Assembly (NCBI RefSeq): GCF_018129965.1
Contig: NZ_JAFCKW010000029.1
Span: 1-64,000 of the forward strand
Source of the DNA: Bradyrhizobium diazoefficiens
GTDB taxonomy: Bacteria; Pseudomonadota; Alphaproteobacteria; Rhizobiales; Xanthobacteraceae
DNA: 64,000 bases
Direction of reading: 5' to 3'
Of the stretch, positions 17,010 through 28,338 are shown in pieces. The position numbers and the translations under genes were made by a program. Every line of letters begins with the position of its first letter. Position 1 is the first letter of the stretch. The notes beneath the pieces were generated by a model that worked only from the letters and a program-made list of their open reading frames with translations, ran no database searches and had not been told where the DNA came from.

Positions 17010-18767
17010 TTACAGCGGAAGCTCCGGCTCGCGCCGGGCGTTGCGGCGGGCATTGGTGACGGCGGGAGAGGCGGTGGAGCGGACGAAGCTCCAGCGGATC
17101 GACGGCGCCTGCCGGGCATCCTGCCGGATCACGATCTGCGCGGTGCGGCGGGGGCCATCGTTACCGGCCAGGAAAACACTGTCCTCGAGATCGACCTTGT
17201 CGTCGAGCGCCTCGAAGGTCCAGACGTCGCGGTTCGGCAGCACCAGCATGACGCCGCGGGCATCCGACAGCCGGCTCGCCTTCACCGCCGGATGCAGGTG
17301 GAAGCGCAGCGCGAAATCGGCGTCAGAGCCCTTCAAGCGTCCGCCCTGCGGTGGCGACAGCGTGTCTTCGCCGTCGATGCGCGCGCCGTCATTGGCGATC
17401 ATCAGCACCCGGCGATGGATCGCGCCGAACCTCGCCAGATAGCCGTCATGCGATGTCGTCAGCAGCGTGCCGTTCTGCACGATCTCGCGATAGCTCTCGA
17501 CCTCGATCGGGCCGCCGGTGACGGGCGAGCCGTGCAACAGGCGCTTCATCGCCGACATCTCGACGAACTGGCATGAGGACGTCTCGTGATAGGTCAGCGT
17601 CGAATGCGCCGCGGTGCCGCGTGCGAACGGCCGCCAATTGTCCCGGCCCGTGGTCGGCATGCCGCAATTGGTGACGATGCGGCTGATGCCGGAGGACAGT
17701 TCGAACGACAGGCAGCCGGCATGGGCGTCATGGCTGACGCCGGCCGGCGGCGGCGGGCCGGTGTCGATGATCACAGTGGTCTGGCCGGCATCGAGGCGCT
17801 GGAAGCCGGTATGCGGCATGTTCGCCATCGGCGCGCCGTGGGTATCGTCATAGGCGAGCAACGTCGCCAGCAGGTCCGAGGGTGTCGCGCTCATGCCGTT
17901 GAACAGCGCGAAATTGCCGTCGCCGTGGCGGAAGAAGCGCAGCATCGGCATCATGCGGTCGATCGCGTTGAGCAGCGCCGGTGGCGGCGCAATGTTGCGC
18001 GCGGCAAACGTCTGTCGTAGCGGCAACAGGTCGATCAGCAGCTCGATCAGCGCGCCCGGGTTGCGGGAGATGTGACCGCCGTCCGGCAGGATCTGGCGCT
18101 GCAACTCGTCAGAGAGCTTTTTCGAGGCGCTGCGGATGTGGCCCGCCTGGTTGGCAAGGCACAGCGCGGCATAGCACAGCGCGATCAACACCTGGAGCTT
18201 CGGCACCCCGTCCGGGATATCGACCATGGTGTAACGCAGGAGCCGGATCTCGCGCGCCAGTGCGCGCAAGTAGCGGCGATAGAATTTGTTGTCGGTGTCG
18301 TTGAGCACCAACGGTGCCTGCGACAGCAGCGAAATCACGCGCCGCGCCAGCACGTCGGCGCGCCGCGCGACGGCGCGGCGCTTGTTGGAGGGGTTGGCGA
18401 TCCAGTCCTCGACCAGCGCACGTGCATTGGCTCGCGTCAGGGCGGTATCGGCGGCGCGCAAGTGGCGCAGCCAGCCGAAGCCGAGCAGCGCGACCTCCCA
18501 ATCCTCGGAGGGCGGTTCGAGATCGAAGATCGAGCGGCCGTGGCAATTGACGATCTTGCCGGCGAAGACGAAGCGACCGGCATAGATCTCGGCGGCCCGC
18601 GTCGCATCCGCGGTACGCAAATCGTGCGGCGCGATGATCAGCCGGTCAGCGCGTCCCGGCCACAACCGCGACAGCGCCACGGAACCGCCGCTCGCGCGCG
18701 CGAGCATGTTCCGCGCGAAGCGGTTCATCACCAGCGTCGAGATACGTCTGCGTTGAGCGACCGACAC
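17010..18767 (-). CDS. Heparinase II/III family protein
   Basis: A 585-residue protein with an all-helical N-terminal half (to ~330) and a beta-rich C-terminal heparinase II/III domain (about 340-560). Visible pieces: WPGRADRLIIAPHDLRTAD, FLEPPSEDWEVALLGFGWLRHLR-type helices, FNGMSATPSDLL, STLTYHETSSCQFVE and LRFHLHPAVKASRLSD, where the His-rich motif belongs to the lyase core. The family contains uronate-polysaccharide lyases; no signal peptide is obvious, so an intracellular or unusually exported role is possible. The substrate is unknown. Confidence 0.88.
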   Translation of the reverse strand: MSVAQRRRISTLVMNRFARNMLARASGGSVALSRLWPGRADRLIIAPHDLRTADATRAAEIYAGRFVFAGKIVNCHGRSIFDLEPPSEDWEVALLGFGWLRHLRAADTALTRANARALVEDWIANPSNKRRAVARRADVLARRVISLLSQAPLVLNDTDNKFYRRYLRALAREIRLLRYTMVDIPDGVPKLQVLIALCYAALCLANQAGHIRSASKKLSDELQRQILPDGGHISRNPGALIELLIDLLPLRQTFAARNIAPPPALLNAIDRMMPMLRFFRHGDGNFALFNGMSATPSDLLATLLAYDDTHGAPMANMPHTGFQRLDAGQTTVIIDTGPPPPAGVSHDAHAGCLSFELSSGISRIVTNCGMPTTGRDNWRPFARGTAAHSTLTYHETSSCQFVEMSAMKRLLHGSPVTGGPIEVESYREIVQNGTLLTTSHDGYLARFGAIHRRVLMIANDGARIDGEDTLSPPQGGRLKGSDADFALRFHLHPAVKASRLSDARGVMLVLPNRDVWTFEALDDKVDLEDSVFLAGNDGPRRTAQIVIRQDARQAPSIRWSFVRSTASPAVTNARRNARREPELPL

Positions 18768-18884
18768 GCCTTGCCTTGAAGGGGGAGAGATTCCGACGAA
18801 TCCTTATTAATCCCAAAATCGTCCGGCTGACACCACCTTGAAAGGGGGCGAATCAGTGCCGTGTCCGCAAAAACCGGTGCAAAA

Positions 18885-20231
18885 TCAGGATTTAACGAGC
18901 CGGGCCGCGTAGAACCCGTCGAGCCCGCCGAGCTTGGGATCGGCGTTCGGCAGGTGGCTGGGGAGAGTGCGCAGATCGCCGTCGGCATTGATAATCTCGC
19001 CGAGCCCCGACACCTCGGAAGCCTCGATCGGCACGCGGCGCAGGCCAGGCTCCGCTTGCAGCAGTGCGGCGATGGCCTGTTCACCTTCTTCGGGTTCCAG
19101 CGAACAGGTGCAATAGACCAGCGTTCCGCCGGGCTTGAGCAGCGAGACGGATTTCTTCAGCAGCCGCTGCTGCTGCGTGCTCAAGGCGGCGATGTCCGAT
19201 TCCTGGCGCAGCCAGGCGACGTCGGGGTGTCGCCGGATCGTGCCGGTCGAGGTGCAGGGCGCGTCGATCAGGATGCCGTCGAAACCCTCGGTCGGGCCGG
19301 CCCAGTCGACGGCGTCAGCGGCGACGGTCTCGGCCTGGAGCGACAACCGCGCCAGATTCTCGCGCAGACGTGCCACCCGGGCAGGTGAGCGGTCGATCGC
19401 CGTGACTCGCGCGCCTGCCAGCGCCAGTTGCGCGGTCTTGCCGCCGGGGGCGGCGCAGAGATCGGCGATGGACTTGCCCTTGACGTCACCGAACAGCCGC
19501 GCCGGCAGCGCGGCAGCGGCGTCCTGCACCCACCATTGGCCTTCGGCAAAGCCGGGCAGCACTGTCACCGAGCCATGCAGCACGGTGCGCACCGATCCGG
19601 TCGGCAGGACCTCGCCATGCAGCCGGCTCGCCCATTGCGCGGCGTCCGACTTCACGGTGAGATCGAGCGAAGGGTCGTGGCTGAGTGCGAGCGCCATGTC
19701 CCTTGCAGTGGCCTCGCCGTAATGCGCGCTCCAGCGCGCGATCATCCAGGGCGGCAAGTCCAGCGACTGTGCGGCGACCTCCTCGACCAGCGCCTGGCCC
19801 TCGCGCGCACAGCGGCGCAGCACGGCATTGACGAGGCCGGCATAGCGCGCGGCGCGGCGGTCGGATTGCACGAGGCGGACGGAGAGATCGACGGCGGCGT
19901 GATCGGGCACGTCCATCCAGAGAATCTGCGCGGCCCCGATCAGGAGCGCGCTCTGCGCGCGCGGCGCGTCGGAGGGAATACCCTTGTCGAGCAGGCGGGA
20001 CAGCACGTGGCCGAGCGTACCGAGCCGGCGCAGCACGGTCGCGACCAGGCGACGCATCAGCGCGCGGTCGCGGTCGGCCAGCGTCTTCAGTCCGGGATGG
20101 GCGCCGCTGCCGTCGAGCTGGTCGTCGAGCGTGCGGTGCTTGTGCAGAACGCCGTCGAGAATGTCGGCGGCAATCCGCCGCGCCGCGAGACCGGGCACTT
20201 CGGACGGAGGAGCGAAACGTTGAGAGGGCAT
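18885..20231 (-). CDS. rsmB: 16S rRNA m5C967 methyltransferase
   Basis: A 448-residue RNA (cytosine-5) methyltransferase. An N-terminal NusB-like helical domain (about 8-140) is followed by the Rossmann methyltransferase domain. The SAM motif is DLCAAPGGKTAQLAL, the first conserved Cys is in IDAPCTSTGTIRRHPD and the catalytic Cys in VYCTCSLEPEE. ATG 20231 puts the NusB-like domain at the N-terminus; an upstream ATG at 20357 adds 42 unrelated residues. It is the first gene of the co-directional rsmB / heparinase-like / purH set. Confidence 0.94.
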   Translation of the reverse strand: MPSQRFAPPSEVPGLAARRIAADILDGVLHKHRTLDDQLDGSGAHPGLKTLADRDRALMRRLVATVLRRLGTLGHVLSRLLDKGIPSDAPRAQSALLIGAAQILWMDVPDHAAVDLSVRLVQSDRRAARYAGLVNAVLRRCAREGQALVEEVAAQSLDLPPWMIARWSAHYGEATARDMALALSHDPSLDLTVKSDAAQWASRLHGEVLPTGSVRTVLHGSVTVLPGFAEGQWWVQDAAAALPARLFGDVKGKSIADLCAAPGGKTAQLALAGARVTAIDRSPARVARLRENLARLSLQAETVAADAVDWAGPTEGFDGILIDAPCTSTGTIRRHPDVAWLRQESDIAALSTQQQRLLKKSVSLLKPGGTLVYCTCSLEPEEGEQAIAALLQAEPGLRRVPIEASEVSGLGEIINADGDLRTLPSHLPNADPKLGGLDGFYAARLVKS

Positions 20232-20416
20232 GCGGCTTAAGGTTCTTAGCGAGCGGCAGTTCCGCCGAAGGGCGCATGCCTTAACAAAATCAGCTGTGGC
20301 ATGCGAATATGCCAAATGTAAGAATGGCCTCTCGCGTTTGCAGCCCGTCGTGACCATTTCAGCAATGCGTTATTGGACGTCGCAGGCCTTCCGATCCTGC
20401 GCTAGGAACCCGGACG

Positions 20417-20614
20417 ATGAGTGACCAGCCCTCCTTTACCGATCGCAAGCCGCTGACGCCGGCCGCCCAGCGCGCGCTGGCCGAAGCCGAGGCGCGCCGG
20501 CATGCCGCGGCCGCGCAAGCCAAAGCCGCACCGAAGGAATTGCAGGGACCGAAAGGTCCCGAACCCACGCGCTATGGCGACTGGGAACGCAAGGGCATCG
20601 CCTCGGACTTTTGA
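20417..20614 (+). CDS. DUF1674 protein (SDHAF4-like succinate dehydrogenase assembly factor)
   Basis: A 65-residue protein with the DUF1674 C-terminal signature GPKGPEPTRYGDWERKGIASDF, the motif shared with mitochondrial Sdh8/SDHAF4, which holds flavinylated SdhA before complex assembly. The N-terminal half is an Ala/Arg-rich helix. The bacterial role in succinate dehydrogenase assembly is inferred from the mitochondrial homologue. It lies 185 bases from rsmB on the opposite strand and 55 bases before the nuclease gene. Confidence 0.92.
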   Translation: MSDQPSFTDRKPLTPAAQRALAEAEARRHAAAAQAKAAPKELQGPKGPEPTRYGDWERKGIASDF

Positions 20615-20669
20615 GGCGCCGGCCGCTGCGCCCTTGCCGCCCCGGCCGACTCAGCCCTAGCGTGTGCGG

Positions 20670-21260
20670 ATGCCGCGTTTCGACCCCAGTCATCCCTATC
20701 GGCCGTCGTATAGTGGTTCGCCGTTCGGCCGCCAATTCTCGGGGCTGTTGCCATGGATGTTCGTGGTCGGCGTCGTCGTGGCGATCGTGCTGGTCTTTCG
20801 TCACGGCACCAACGGGCCCGTTCCGCGTGTGAATGACGGACAGTCGCGCGATGCCGAGATCATCCTGCAGCAGTCCGGCAGCTCCGACCTGCGTCATGCG
20901 GTCGATGTCATCAGGACTATCGACGGCGATACGTTCCTCGCCCGCATGCACCAGCGCGACGGCCGCGATCTGGTCGCCCGTGTCAGGCTGCGCGGCATCG
21001 ATGCGCCCGAGATGAAAGCATCCTGCCAGGATGAACTGGACAAGGCCGAAGCCGCCAGCGACGCATTGCGCAATCTGCTCGGCCAGGGCGGCGTCACGAT
21101 CTTCAATCTCGGCCAGGACAAATACGGTCGCGTGCTCGCCGACGTCGCGACCAGACGCACCGCCAATGTCTCGGCAGCGCTGCTCGCGGGCGGCTATGTG
21201 CGCAGCTACAATGGCGGTCACCGCGACGGCTGGTGCGCGCGGGGCTGGCGCTTCTGGTGA
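20670..21260 (+). CDS. Thermonuclease (SNase) family protein, membrane-anchored
   Basis: A 196-residue protein with one N-terminal membrane segment (about 25-44) followed by a staphylococcal-nuclease OB fold. Catalytic-region motifs are RTIDGDTFLARM (metal Asp), RVRLRGIDAPEM (Arg and Asp) and the DKYGRVLADV segment that holds the second arginine. It would act outside the membrane on DNA or RNA. A GTG at 20664 is an in-frame alternative start. A strong hairpin terminator begins five bases after the stop codon. Confidence 0.9.
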   Translation: MPRFDPSHPYRPSYSGSPFGRQFSGLLPWMFVVGVVVAIVLVFRHGTNGPVPRVNDGQSRDAEIILQQSGSSDLRHAVDVIRTIDGDTFLARMHQRDGRDLVARVRLRGIDAPEMKASCQDELDKAEAASDALRNLLGQGGVTIFNLGQDKYGRVLADVATRRTANVSAALLAGGYVRSYNGGHRDGWCARGWRFW

Positions 21261-21264
21261 CAAA

Positions 21265-21292
21265 AAAGGCCGCGTCGCTGGACGCGGCCTTT
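21265..21292. terminator. Bidirectional Rho-independent terminator
   Basis: AAAGGCCGCGTC and GACGCGGCCTTT form a perfect 12-bp stem with a GCTG loop, preceded by further A residues (21262-21264). It lies between the converging nuclease and L,D-transpeptidase genes and can end transcription from both directions; it is the clearest terminator in the window. Confidence 0.9.
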
Positions 21293-21317
21293 CGCAACCC
21301 GGTGCCGATGCCGGCAA

Positions 21318-21833
21318 TCAGCGCGTCACGACCACCGTCGTGCCGACGGAGACGCGGCTATAGAGGTCGGTGATGTCGTCGTTGAGCATGCGAATGCAGC
21401 CATAGGAGACGAAGCCGCCGATCGAGCCCGGCACGTTGGTGCCGTGGATCGCATATTCGCCGCCGGCCAGCGTCATCGCCGCAACGCCCATCGGATTATG
21501 CGGCGAGCCGCCGGGAATGACGTCGGGAATGCTCGGCTTGTCGCGCTTCACCTCGGCGGGCGGCGACCAGGCCGGATTGCGATATTTGCCGTCGATGCGG
21601 GTGGTCCCGGCCCACTGCTTGCCGGACTTGCCGACGCCGACCGGATACCGCACCGCGTGGCCGTCATCGAGAATGAGATAGAGCCGCCGCTCGTTGGTTT
21701 TCACCACGATGGTGCCCGGCGAATAATTGGCGATGTGCGTTCCCACCATTTCCGGCCGCGCCTCGGCCGCCGTCGAAATCAGGACCCCGGCCCCGATGGT
21801 GGCGGCAAGCGCCACTGCAATCCTCGTCGACAT
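21318..21833 (-). CDS. L,D-transpeptidase (YkuD domain)
   Basis: A 171-residue exported enzyme that forms 3-3 peptidoglycan cross-links or attaches proteins to peptidoglycan. The signal peptide is about 1-24 (ending AAEA-RP). The YkuD core covers about 40-171, with the active-site motif IHGTNVPGSIGGFVSYGCIRML carrying the catalytic His and Cys. ATG 21833 follows a GAGGGGAA box; an upstream in-frame ATG at 21872 would displace the signal peptide. Confidence 0.93.
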   Translation of the reverse strand: MSTRIAVALAATIGAGVLISTAAEARPEMVGTHIANYSPGTIVVKTNERRLYLILDDGHAVRYPVGVGKSGKQWAGTTRIDGKYRNPAWSPPAEVKRDKPSIPDVIPGGSPHNPMGVAAMTLAGGEYAIHGTNVPGSIGGFVSYGCIRMLNDDITDLYSRVSVGTTVVVTR

Positions 21834-22218
21834 CAATGTTCCCCTCGCCCCGAACGGGTCGTCCAATTTCACGCAAAACCGGCAATTGCCTGCCTGCCCG
21901 GATGTTAACCGCGCCTGTTAACCGGATGGTTTTCATGCACGGCCGCCAAGGGCCAGCCAGCAGGGGGAACAAAGGAAATGTTCGAAATAAAGTAAATGAC
22001 AAGAAAACAACACTCGGCCGGAAAGATGCGGCCGTGCCGGCAAGCGCCCTGACAAGAGCGTGAGGGTGTGAACGGCCGTGGTTTCCGGAGCAGGTCTCGT
22101 GTCCCGGACGCGCGAAGCGCGAGCCGGGACCCCTTCTCTGCGCGCGTAGAGATGGGTCCCGGCTCTGCGGCGCACCGCCAAGAGGCGCTGCGCCGCGTCC
22201 GGGGCACGACCCTCTGGC
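21834..22218. other. Intergenic region with palindromic element
   Basis: The gap between acs and the L,D-transpeptidase gene. Its middle (about 21930-22030) is AT-richer and probably holds the transpeptidase promoter; its right part is the palindromic element 22099-22208. No gene was recognised. Confidence 0.5.
22099..22208. repeat. Long imperfect palindrome downstream of acs
   Basis: Outer arms GTGTCCCGGACGCG and CGCGTCCGGGGCAC are inverted with one mismatch, and inner segments GCCGGGACCCC / GGGTCCCGGC pair as well. It resembles the element at 53794-53920 and lies directly after the acs stop codon. Confidence 0.75.
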
Positions 22219-24165
<1,947 letters not shown>

Positions 24166-24562
24166 GTTTCCCTCCACCTGCGGCAAGCCGGGCGCAGGCC
24201 GCTGGCGAGCCGACTTGATCGTTGAACCGATTATGCGTCGGGCTAACCGGACCCGACAAGGATCACAAGCTGGACCTTCGGCGGGCGGACGGCCATGCGG
24301 AGGATCAAGGTCGCCGCGTACGGCCGACTCGGGTCCGAGGAGACCGAGGCTGGCTTCCGGGCTTTAACCGCAAACCCCGGAATAGGGCCGCCGCGGGGCG
24401 CCCATGCGTCTAAAACGGTATTCAGAAACCACCTTCACTGATTCCGGACTCGCAATGCCGTTCGCAACACCCTAAATGGCGAACCCGGGCCCAAAGAGGC
24501 CTTGGAACAAACACAAGAACAATTGCATTGAGCGATAACAGGCAGGGCTAAGGCATAAGGCT
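24166..24562. other. Intergenic region between acs and topoisomerase IB
   Basis: A 397-base divergent gap. The acs side is GC-rich; the topoisomerase side (about 24440-24560) is AT-richer and likely carries promoters. No RNA gene, long repeat or credible frame was recognised. Confidence 0.5.
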
Positions 24563-25732
24563 ATGATGGATCAGCAGAATCTCGGGACGATCCGGCCCGC
24601 TTCGGCCGATCCGACCGCTGTTGCCCTGGCCAAGGCCCTCGGACAATGGCCGAAACCGGCCGTCTCCGGACGTCCCAGCCCGAAAAAGACCTTCGATACG
24701 GCTTCCCCGACCTCGGTCGAGGAGATCGCCAGGGAGCTGGGATTGCGGCTCGGCGACCAGAACGAGCTGAAGATCCGGCGCATCAAGCGCGGCAAGGGCT
24801 ATTCCTTCGTCCGCCCCAATGGCGCGCATATCCGCGACGCCCGCACCATCCGCCGCCTCCATGCCATGGCCGTGCCGCCCGCCTATCGGGAAGTGCGCTA
24901 CTCGGCGGATCCGAGCTCGCATCTGCAGGCCGTCGGGCGCGATGCCGCGGGCCGGCTGCAATATCGTTATCACGCCGACTGGGAGAAGGTCCGCGAGCAC
25001 CGCAAGGCGCATCGTCTGGAAAAGCTCGTCGGCGCGCTGCCGAAGATCCGGCGCAAGGTGTCCGCGTTCCTCTCCGGCGACGAGCCGACGCGCGAGTTCG
25101 CGCTGTCGGCCGTGATCGAGCTGATCGCACGCACCGCGATCCGCCCCGGCAATGAATCCTATGCCCGCCTCAACGGCACGCGCGGCGCGACCACGCTGCT
25201 GAAGTCCAACGTCACGCTGGAGGACGACTGCTTCGTGCTGACCTTCAAGGCGAAGGGCGGCAAGGCCGTGCGGAAGGAATGCGACGCGGCCAAGCTGGTG
25301 CGCGCCATCGGCATCCTGCAGGGCGTCCCTGGCAAGCGCATGTTCCAGTATCGCGACGCCTACGGCATCGTGCGGGCGGTGAGCACCACGCAGGTGAACG
25401 CCTTCCTGCGCGAGATTGCCGGCATCAAGATCTCGCTGAAGGATTTCCGCACCCTGATGGCCTCGGCCGTCGTCGTCGAATCGCTGTCGCGCATCACGCC
25501 GGCCACCAGCCAGCGCGGCCGCAAGAAGCAGGTGCTGGATGCGATCCGAGCCGCCGCCGACCAGCTCTCCAACACGCCGGCGATCTGCCGCAAGAGCTAC
25601 GTCCACGACACCATCGTCACCGCCTTCGAGGACGGCATCCTCGAGCGTTTCGCAGCCACGATGAAGGGCCAGCGTTCGCAGGCTCGGCGTGAGCAGTTGC
25701 TGCAGCAGGTGGTGGCGACCGCGGCGGTGTAG
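24563..25732 (+). CDS. DNA topoisomerase IB (poxvirus-type)
   Basis: A 389-residue eukaryotic/poxvirus-type IB topoisomerase that relaxes supercoils through a 3'-phosphotyrosyl link without ATP. The N-terminal domain shows KIRRIKRGKGYSFVRPNG and VPPAYREVRYSADPSSHLQAVGRDAAGRLQYRYH; the catalytic domain has IRPGNESYARLNGTRGATTLLKSNV with the active arginine, the KAKGGK lysine region, and Tyr346 in CRKSYVHDTIV as nucleophile. Such enzymes are widespread in Rhizobiales. It converges on the EVE gene with only 20 bases between. Confidence 0.93.
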   Translation: MMDQQNLGTIRPASADPTAVALAKALGQWPKPAVSGRPSPKKTFDTASPTSVEEIARELGLRLGDQNELKIRRIKRGKGYSFVRPNGAHIRDARTIRRLHAMAVPPAYREVRYSADPSSHLQAVGRDAAGRLQYRYHADWEKVREHRKAHRLEKLVGALPKIRRKVSAFLSGDEPTREFALSAVIELIARTAIRPGNESYARLNGTRGATTLLKSNVTLEDDCFVLTFKAKGGKAVRKECDAAKLVRAIGILQGVPGKRMFQYRDAYGIVRAVSTTQVNAFLREIAGIKISLKDFRTLMASAVVVESLSRITPATSQRGRKKQVLDAIRAAADQLSNTPAICRKSYVHDTIVTAFEDGILERFAATMKGQRSQARREQLLQQVVATAAV

Positions 25733-25752
25733 GCGGGCTACGGACGCAACTT

Positions 25753-26166
25753 CTACACCCCGCCCATCTTGCAGACGAGCTTCCACTCCTCCGCCGTCAC
25801 CGGCTGCACCGATAAGCGCGAATATTTCACCAGGGCCATGTCGGCGAGTTTCTTCTCGGCCTTGACGGCAGCCATGGTCACCGGTGTCTTCAAGGGCTTG
25901 TCGGCCTTGATGTCGACGCAGACGAATTTCTCGGTCTTGTCGGTCGGATCCGGATAGGCTTCCTTGATGATCTCGGCGATGCCGACGATCTCCTTGCCCT
26001 CGTTGGAATGATAGAAGAACGCCTTGTCGCCCTTCTTCATGGCAACGAGGTGCTGGCGCGCGGTGTAATTGCGCACGCCGGTCCAGGCTTCGCCCTTGGC
26101 ACCCTTCGCCACCTGCTGGTCCCAGGACCAAACCGACGGTTCGGATTTCACCAGCCAGTAGTTCAT
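25753..26166 (-). CDS. EVE domain protein
   Basis: A 137-residue EVE (PUA-like) domain protein starting with the typical MNYWLVKSEPSVWSWDQQ, then WTGVRNYTARQHLVAMKKGDKAFFYHSNEGKEIVGIAEI and ending in the family's C-terminal strand. EVE domains resemble YTH domains and are thought to bind modified bases in DNA or RNA; a single-domain form like this is common in alphaproteobacteria and its target is unknown. ATG 26166 gives the standard N-terminus. Confidence 0.94.
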   Translation of the reverse strand: MNYWLVKSEPSVWSWDQQVAKGAKGEAWTGVRNYTARQHLVAMKKGDKAFFYHSNEGKEIVGIAEIIKEAYPDPTDKTEKFVCVDIKADKPLKTPVTMAAVKAEKKLADMALVKYSRLSVQPVTAEEWKLVCKMGGV

Positions 26167-26183
26167 CGCACGCCCCATCCATT

Positions 26184-26273
26184 CGTCATGGCCGGGTTCT
26201 TCCCGGCCATCCACGCCTTCTTCGATCGTCCAATATCAAGACGTGGATGCCCGCGACAAGCGCGGGCATGACG
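26184..26273. repeat. Palindromic intergenic element
   Basis: Begins CGTCATGGCCGGG and ends GCGCGGGCATGACG, with inner palindromes GGCCGGGTTCTTCCCGGCC and GCCCGCGACAAGCGCGGGC. It separates gpsA from the EVE gene on the same strand. Confidence 0.8.
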
Positions 26274-26281
26274 GGCGAGCG

Positions 26282-27262
26282 TCATTCCTCTGCCTTGAAT
26301 GGCCGCGTCATCAGTCCCGAGATCGCGGCGTCGATCGTGCTCTTGCCGCTCAGGATCGAAGCGACCGCTTCCGATACCGGCATCTCGACGTTTTGCGAAG
26401 CCGCAAGTTCGATCAGCACCGGCGCGGTGAACTCGCCCTCGGCAAGCTTGCCCGCGGGCGGCTGCTCGCCGCGGCCGAGCGCGAGGCCGAGCGCGAAATT
26501 GCGTGATTGCGGGCTCGCACAGGTCAGGATCAGGTCGCCGAGACCGGACAGGCCGGTGAGTGTCTCGCTGCGCGCACCCAGCGCACGGCCGAGCCGCGTC
26601 AGCTCGGCGAAGCCGCGGGTCGTGAGCGCGGCCTGGGCGGAGGCCCCGAGCCTGCGCCCGACCGCGATGCCGACCGCGATCGCCAGCACGTTCTTGGCGG
26701 CGCCGCCGATCTCGACGCCGCGAATGTCGGTGGAATGATAGGGCCGGAACGTCGGCGAGCCCAATGCCTTGACCATCGCGCTTGCCTGCGCGTCATCCTG
26801 CGCCGCCAGCGTCACCGCCGTCGGCAAGCCGCGCGCGACATCGTCGGCAAAGCTCGGGCCGGACAGGATCGCCGGCTGCGCATGCGGCGCGGCTTCGGCG
26901 ATCACGTCGGTCATGAATTTATGGGTGCCGTGCTCGATGCCCTTGGCGCAGGCGACGATCGGCACCGGCCTTGCCAGATGCGAGGCCAGCATGTTGACCG
27001 CGCCGCGAAGATGCTGCGCCGGCGTCGCGATCAGCAGCATGTCCGCGCGTGCAGCTTCCGCAAGATCGTGCGTGATGACGATTTCCGGCGCCAGCCGAAC
27101 GCCGGGCAGACGTGGATTGTCGCGGGTCGCGGCGATCCGCGTCGCATGCTCGGCATTGCGTGCCCAGAGCGTCACATTCCGCCCCGCCCGCGCCGCCACC
27201 GTCGCCAGCGCCGTGCCCCAGGCCCCCGCCCCGATCACCGCGACCGAGTTGAACGCGGTCAT
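26282..27262 (-). CDS. gpsA: Glycerol-3-phosphate dehydrogenase [NAD(P)+]
   Basis: A 326-residue cytoplasmic enzyme that makes sn-glycerol 3-phosphate for phospholipids from dihydroxyacetone phosphate. The N-terminal GAGAWGTALA dinucleotide motif is at residues 10-19, and IVACAKGIE, ILSGPSFADDVARGLPTAV, GGAAKNVLAIAVGIA (catalytic Lys) and GLSGLGDLILTCASPQSRNF follow. The start codon lies two bases after the tsaD stop, so gpsA and tsaD are one operon, a frequent alphaproteobacterial arrangement. ATG 27262 is fixed by this spacing. Confidence 0.97.
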   Translation of the reverse strand: MTAFNSVAVIGAGAWGTALATVAARAGRNVTLWARNAEHATRIAATRDNPRLPGVRLAPEIVITHDLAEAARADMLLIATPAQHLRGAVNMLASHLARPVPIVACAKGIEHGTHKFMTDVIAEAAPHAQPAILSGPSFADDVARGLPTAVTLAAQDDAQASAMVKALGSPTFRPYHSTDIRGVEIGGAAKNVLAIAVGIAVGRRLGASAQAALTTRGFAELTRLGRALGARSETLTGLSGLGDLILTCASPQSRNFALGLALGRGEQPPAGKLAEGEFTAPVLIELAASQNVEMPVSEAVASILSGKSTIDAAISGLMTRPFKAEE

Positions 27263-27264
27263 CG

Positions 27265-28338
27265 TCAGTATCCCGCCCGCGTCTTGCCGTAGCCCGCCGG
27301 CGCCGTGGCGTTCGCGTCGAGCAGCCAGCGCGCGCGGGGCAGGGCTTCCATCGAATCGGTCAGGCCGAGCGCGAGGCGCTCTGCGCCGGCCCATGCGATC
27401 ATCGCGCCGTTATCGGTGCAGAGCGCGGGCGGCGGCATGATCGGTTCCGTGCCGGCCTGTCGCGCCACGTCATGCAGTGCGCCACGAATCGCCTGATTGG
27501 CGGCGACGCCGCCGGCCGCCACCAGCGCAGTTGGTGCGCCGAACTGCTCGCGGAAAAGCCTCAAGCCGACCCGCAGACGGTCGGCCGTCGAATCCAGCAC
27601 GGCGGCCTGGAAGGAGGCGCAGAGGTCGCTGATGTCCTGTTGAGTGATTTCGGCGAGCCGGCTCGCTTCGTTGCGCACCGCCGTCTTCAAGCCTGATAGC
27701 GAGAAGTTGGCATCGGGGCGCCCCAGCATCGGCCGCGGAAAGGCAAAGCGCGCGGCATCGCCGCCGGCCGCGGCACGCTCGACCTGCGGTCCGCCCGGAT
27801 AGGGCAGGCCCAGCATCTTCGCGACCTTGTCGAAGGCCTCGCCGATGGCGTCGTCGACCGTGGTGCCGAGCCGCACATAGTGGCCGACGCCGGTGATTGC
27901 GACGATCTGGGTGTGGCCGCCCGAGGCGAGGAACAGGCAATAGGGAAATTCGATTGCGTCGGTCAGGCGCGGCGTCAGCGCGTGCGCTTCGAGATGGTTC
28001 ACGGCGATCAGCGGCGTGTCGTGCACCATCGCGATCGCCTTGGCGGTGGTGAGGCCGACGATGACGCCGCCGATCAGCCCCGGCCCCGCGGCCGCGGCGA
28101 CGCCGTCGAGCTGCGCGAAGCCGATCCCGGCCTCGCGCATCGCGCGGTCGATGATGCCGTCGAGCAGGTCGACATGCGCGCGTGCGGCGATCTCGGGTAC
28201 GACGCCGCCGAAGCGGGCGTGCTCGTCGACCTGCGACCGCACGATGTTGGACAGGATCCTGCCGCTGCCGTCAGGCGCGCGCTCGATCACGGCCGCGGCG
28301 GTCTCGTCGCAAGTGGTTTCGATGCCCAGTACCAGCAT
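27265..28338 (-). CDS. tsaD: tRNA threonylcarbamoyladenosine synthase subunit
   Basis: A 357-residue ASKHA-fold protein that, with TsaB/TsaE, transfers the threonylcarbamoyl group to A37 of ANN-decoding tRNAs. Family motifs: LGIETTCDETAAAV at the N-terminus, VNHLEAHALTPRL with the metal-binding histidines, FLASGGHTQI, AATIGEAFDKVAK-type loop (GEAFDKVAKMLGLPYPGGP) and LVAAGGVAANQAIR. ATG 28338 was chosen; the in-frame TTG at 28356 upstream is weaker. It is divergent from hemD and leads into gpsA. Confidence 0.97.
   Translation of the reverse strand: MLVLGIETTCDETAAAVIERAPDGSGRILSNIVRSQVDEHARFGGVVPEIAARAHVDLLDGIIDRAMREAGIGFAQLDGVAAAAGPGLIGGVIVGLTTAKAIAMVHDTPLIAVNHLEAHALTPRLTDAIEFPYCLFLASGGHTQIVAITGVGHYVRLGTTVDDAIGEAFDKVAKMLGLPYPGGPQVERAAAGGDAARFAFPRPMLGRPDANFSLSGLKTAVRNEASRLAEITQQDISDLCASFQAAVLDSTADRLRVGLRLFREQFGAPTALVAAGGVAANQAIRGALHDVARQAGTEPIMPPPALCTDNGAMIAWAGAERLALGLTDSMEALPRARWLLDANATAPAGYGKTRAGY

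Noticed and set aside
22099..22208. Riboswitch or sRNA at the acs 3' side
   Set aside because: The fold is explained by a dispersed palindromic element that has a relative at 53794-53920.
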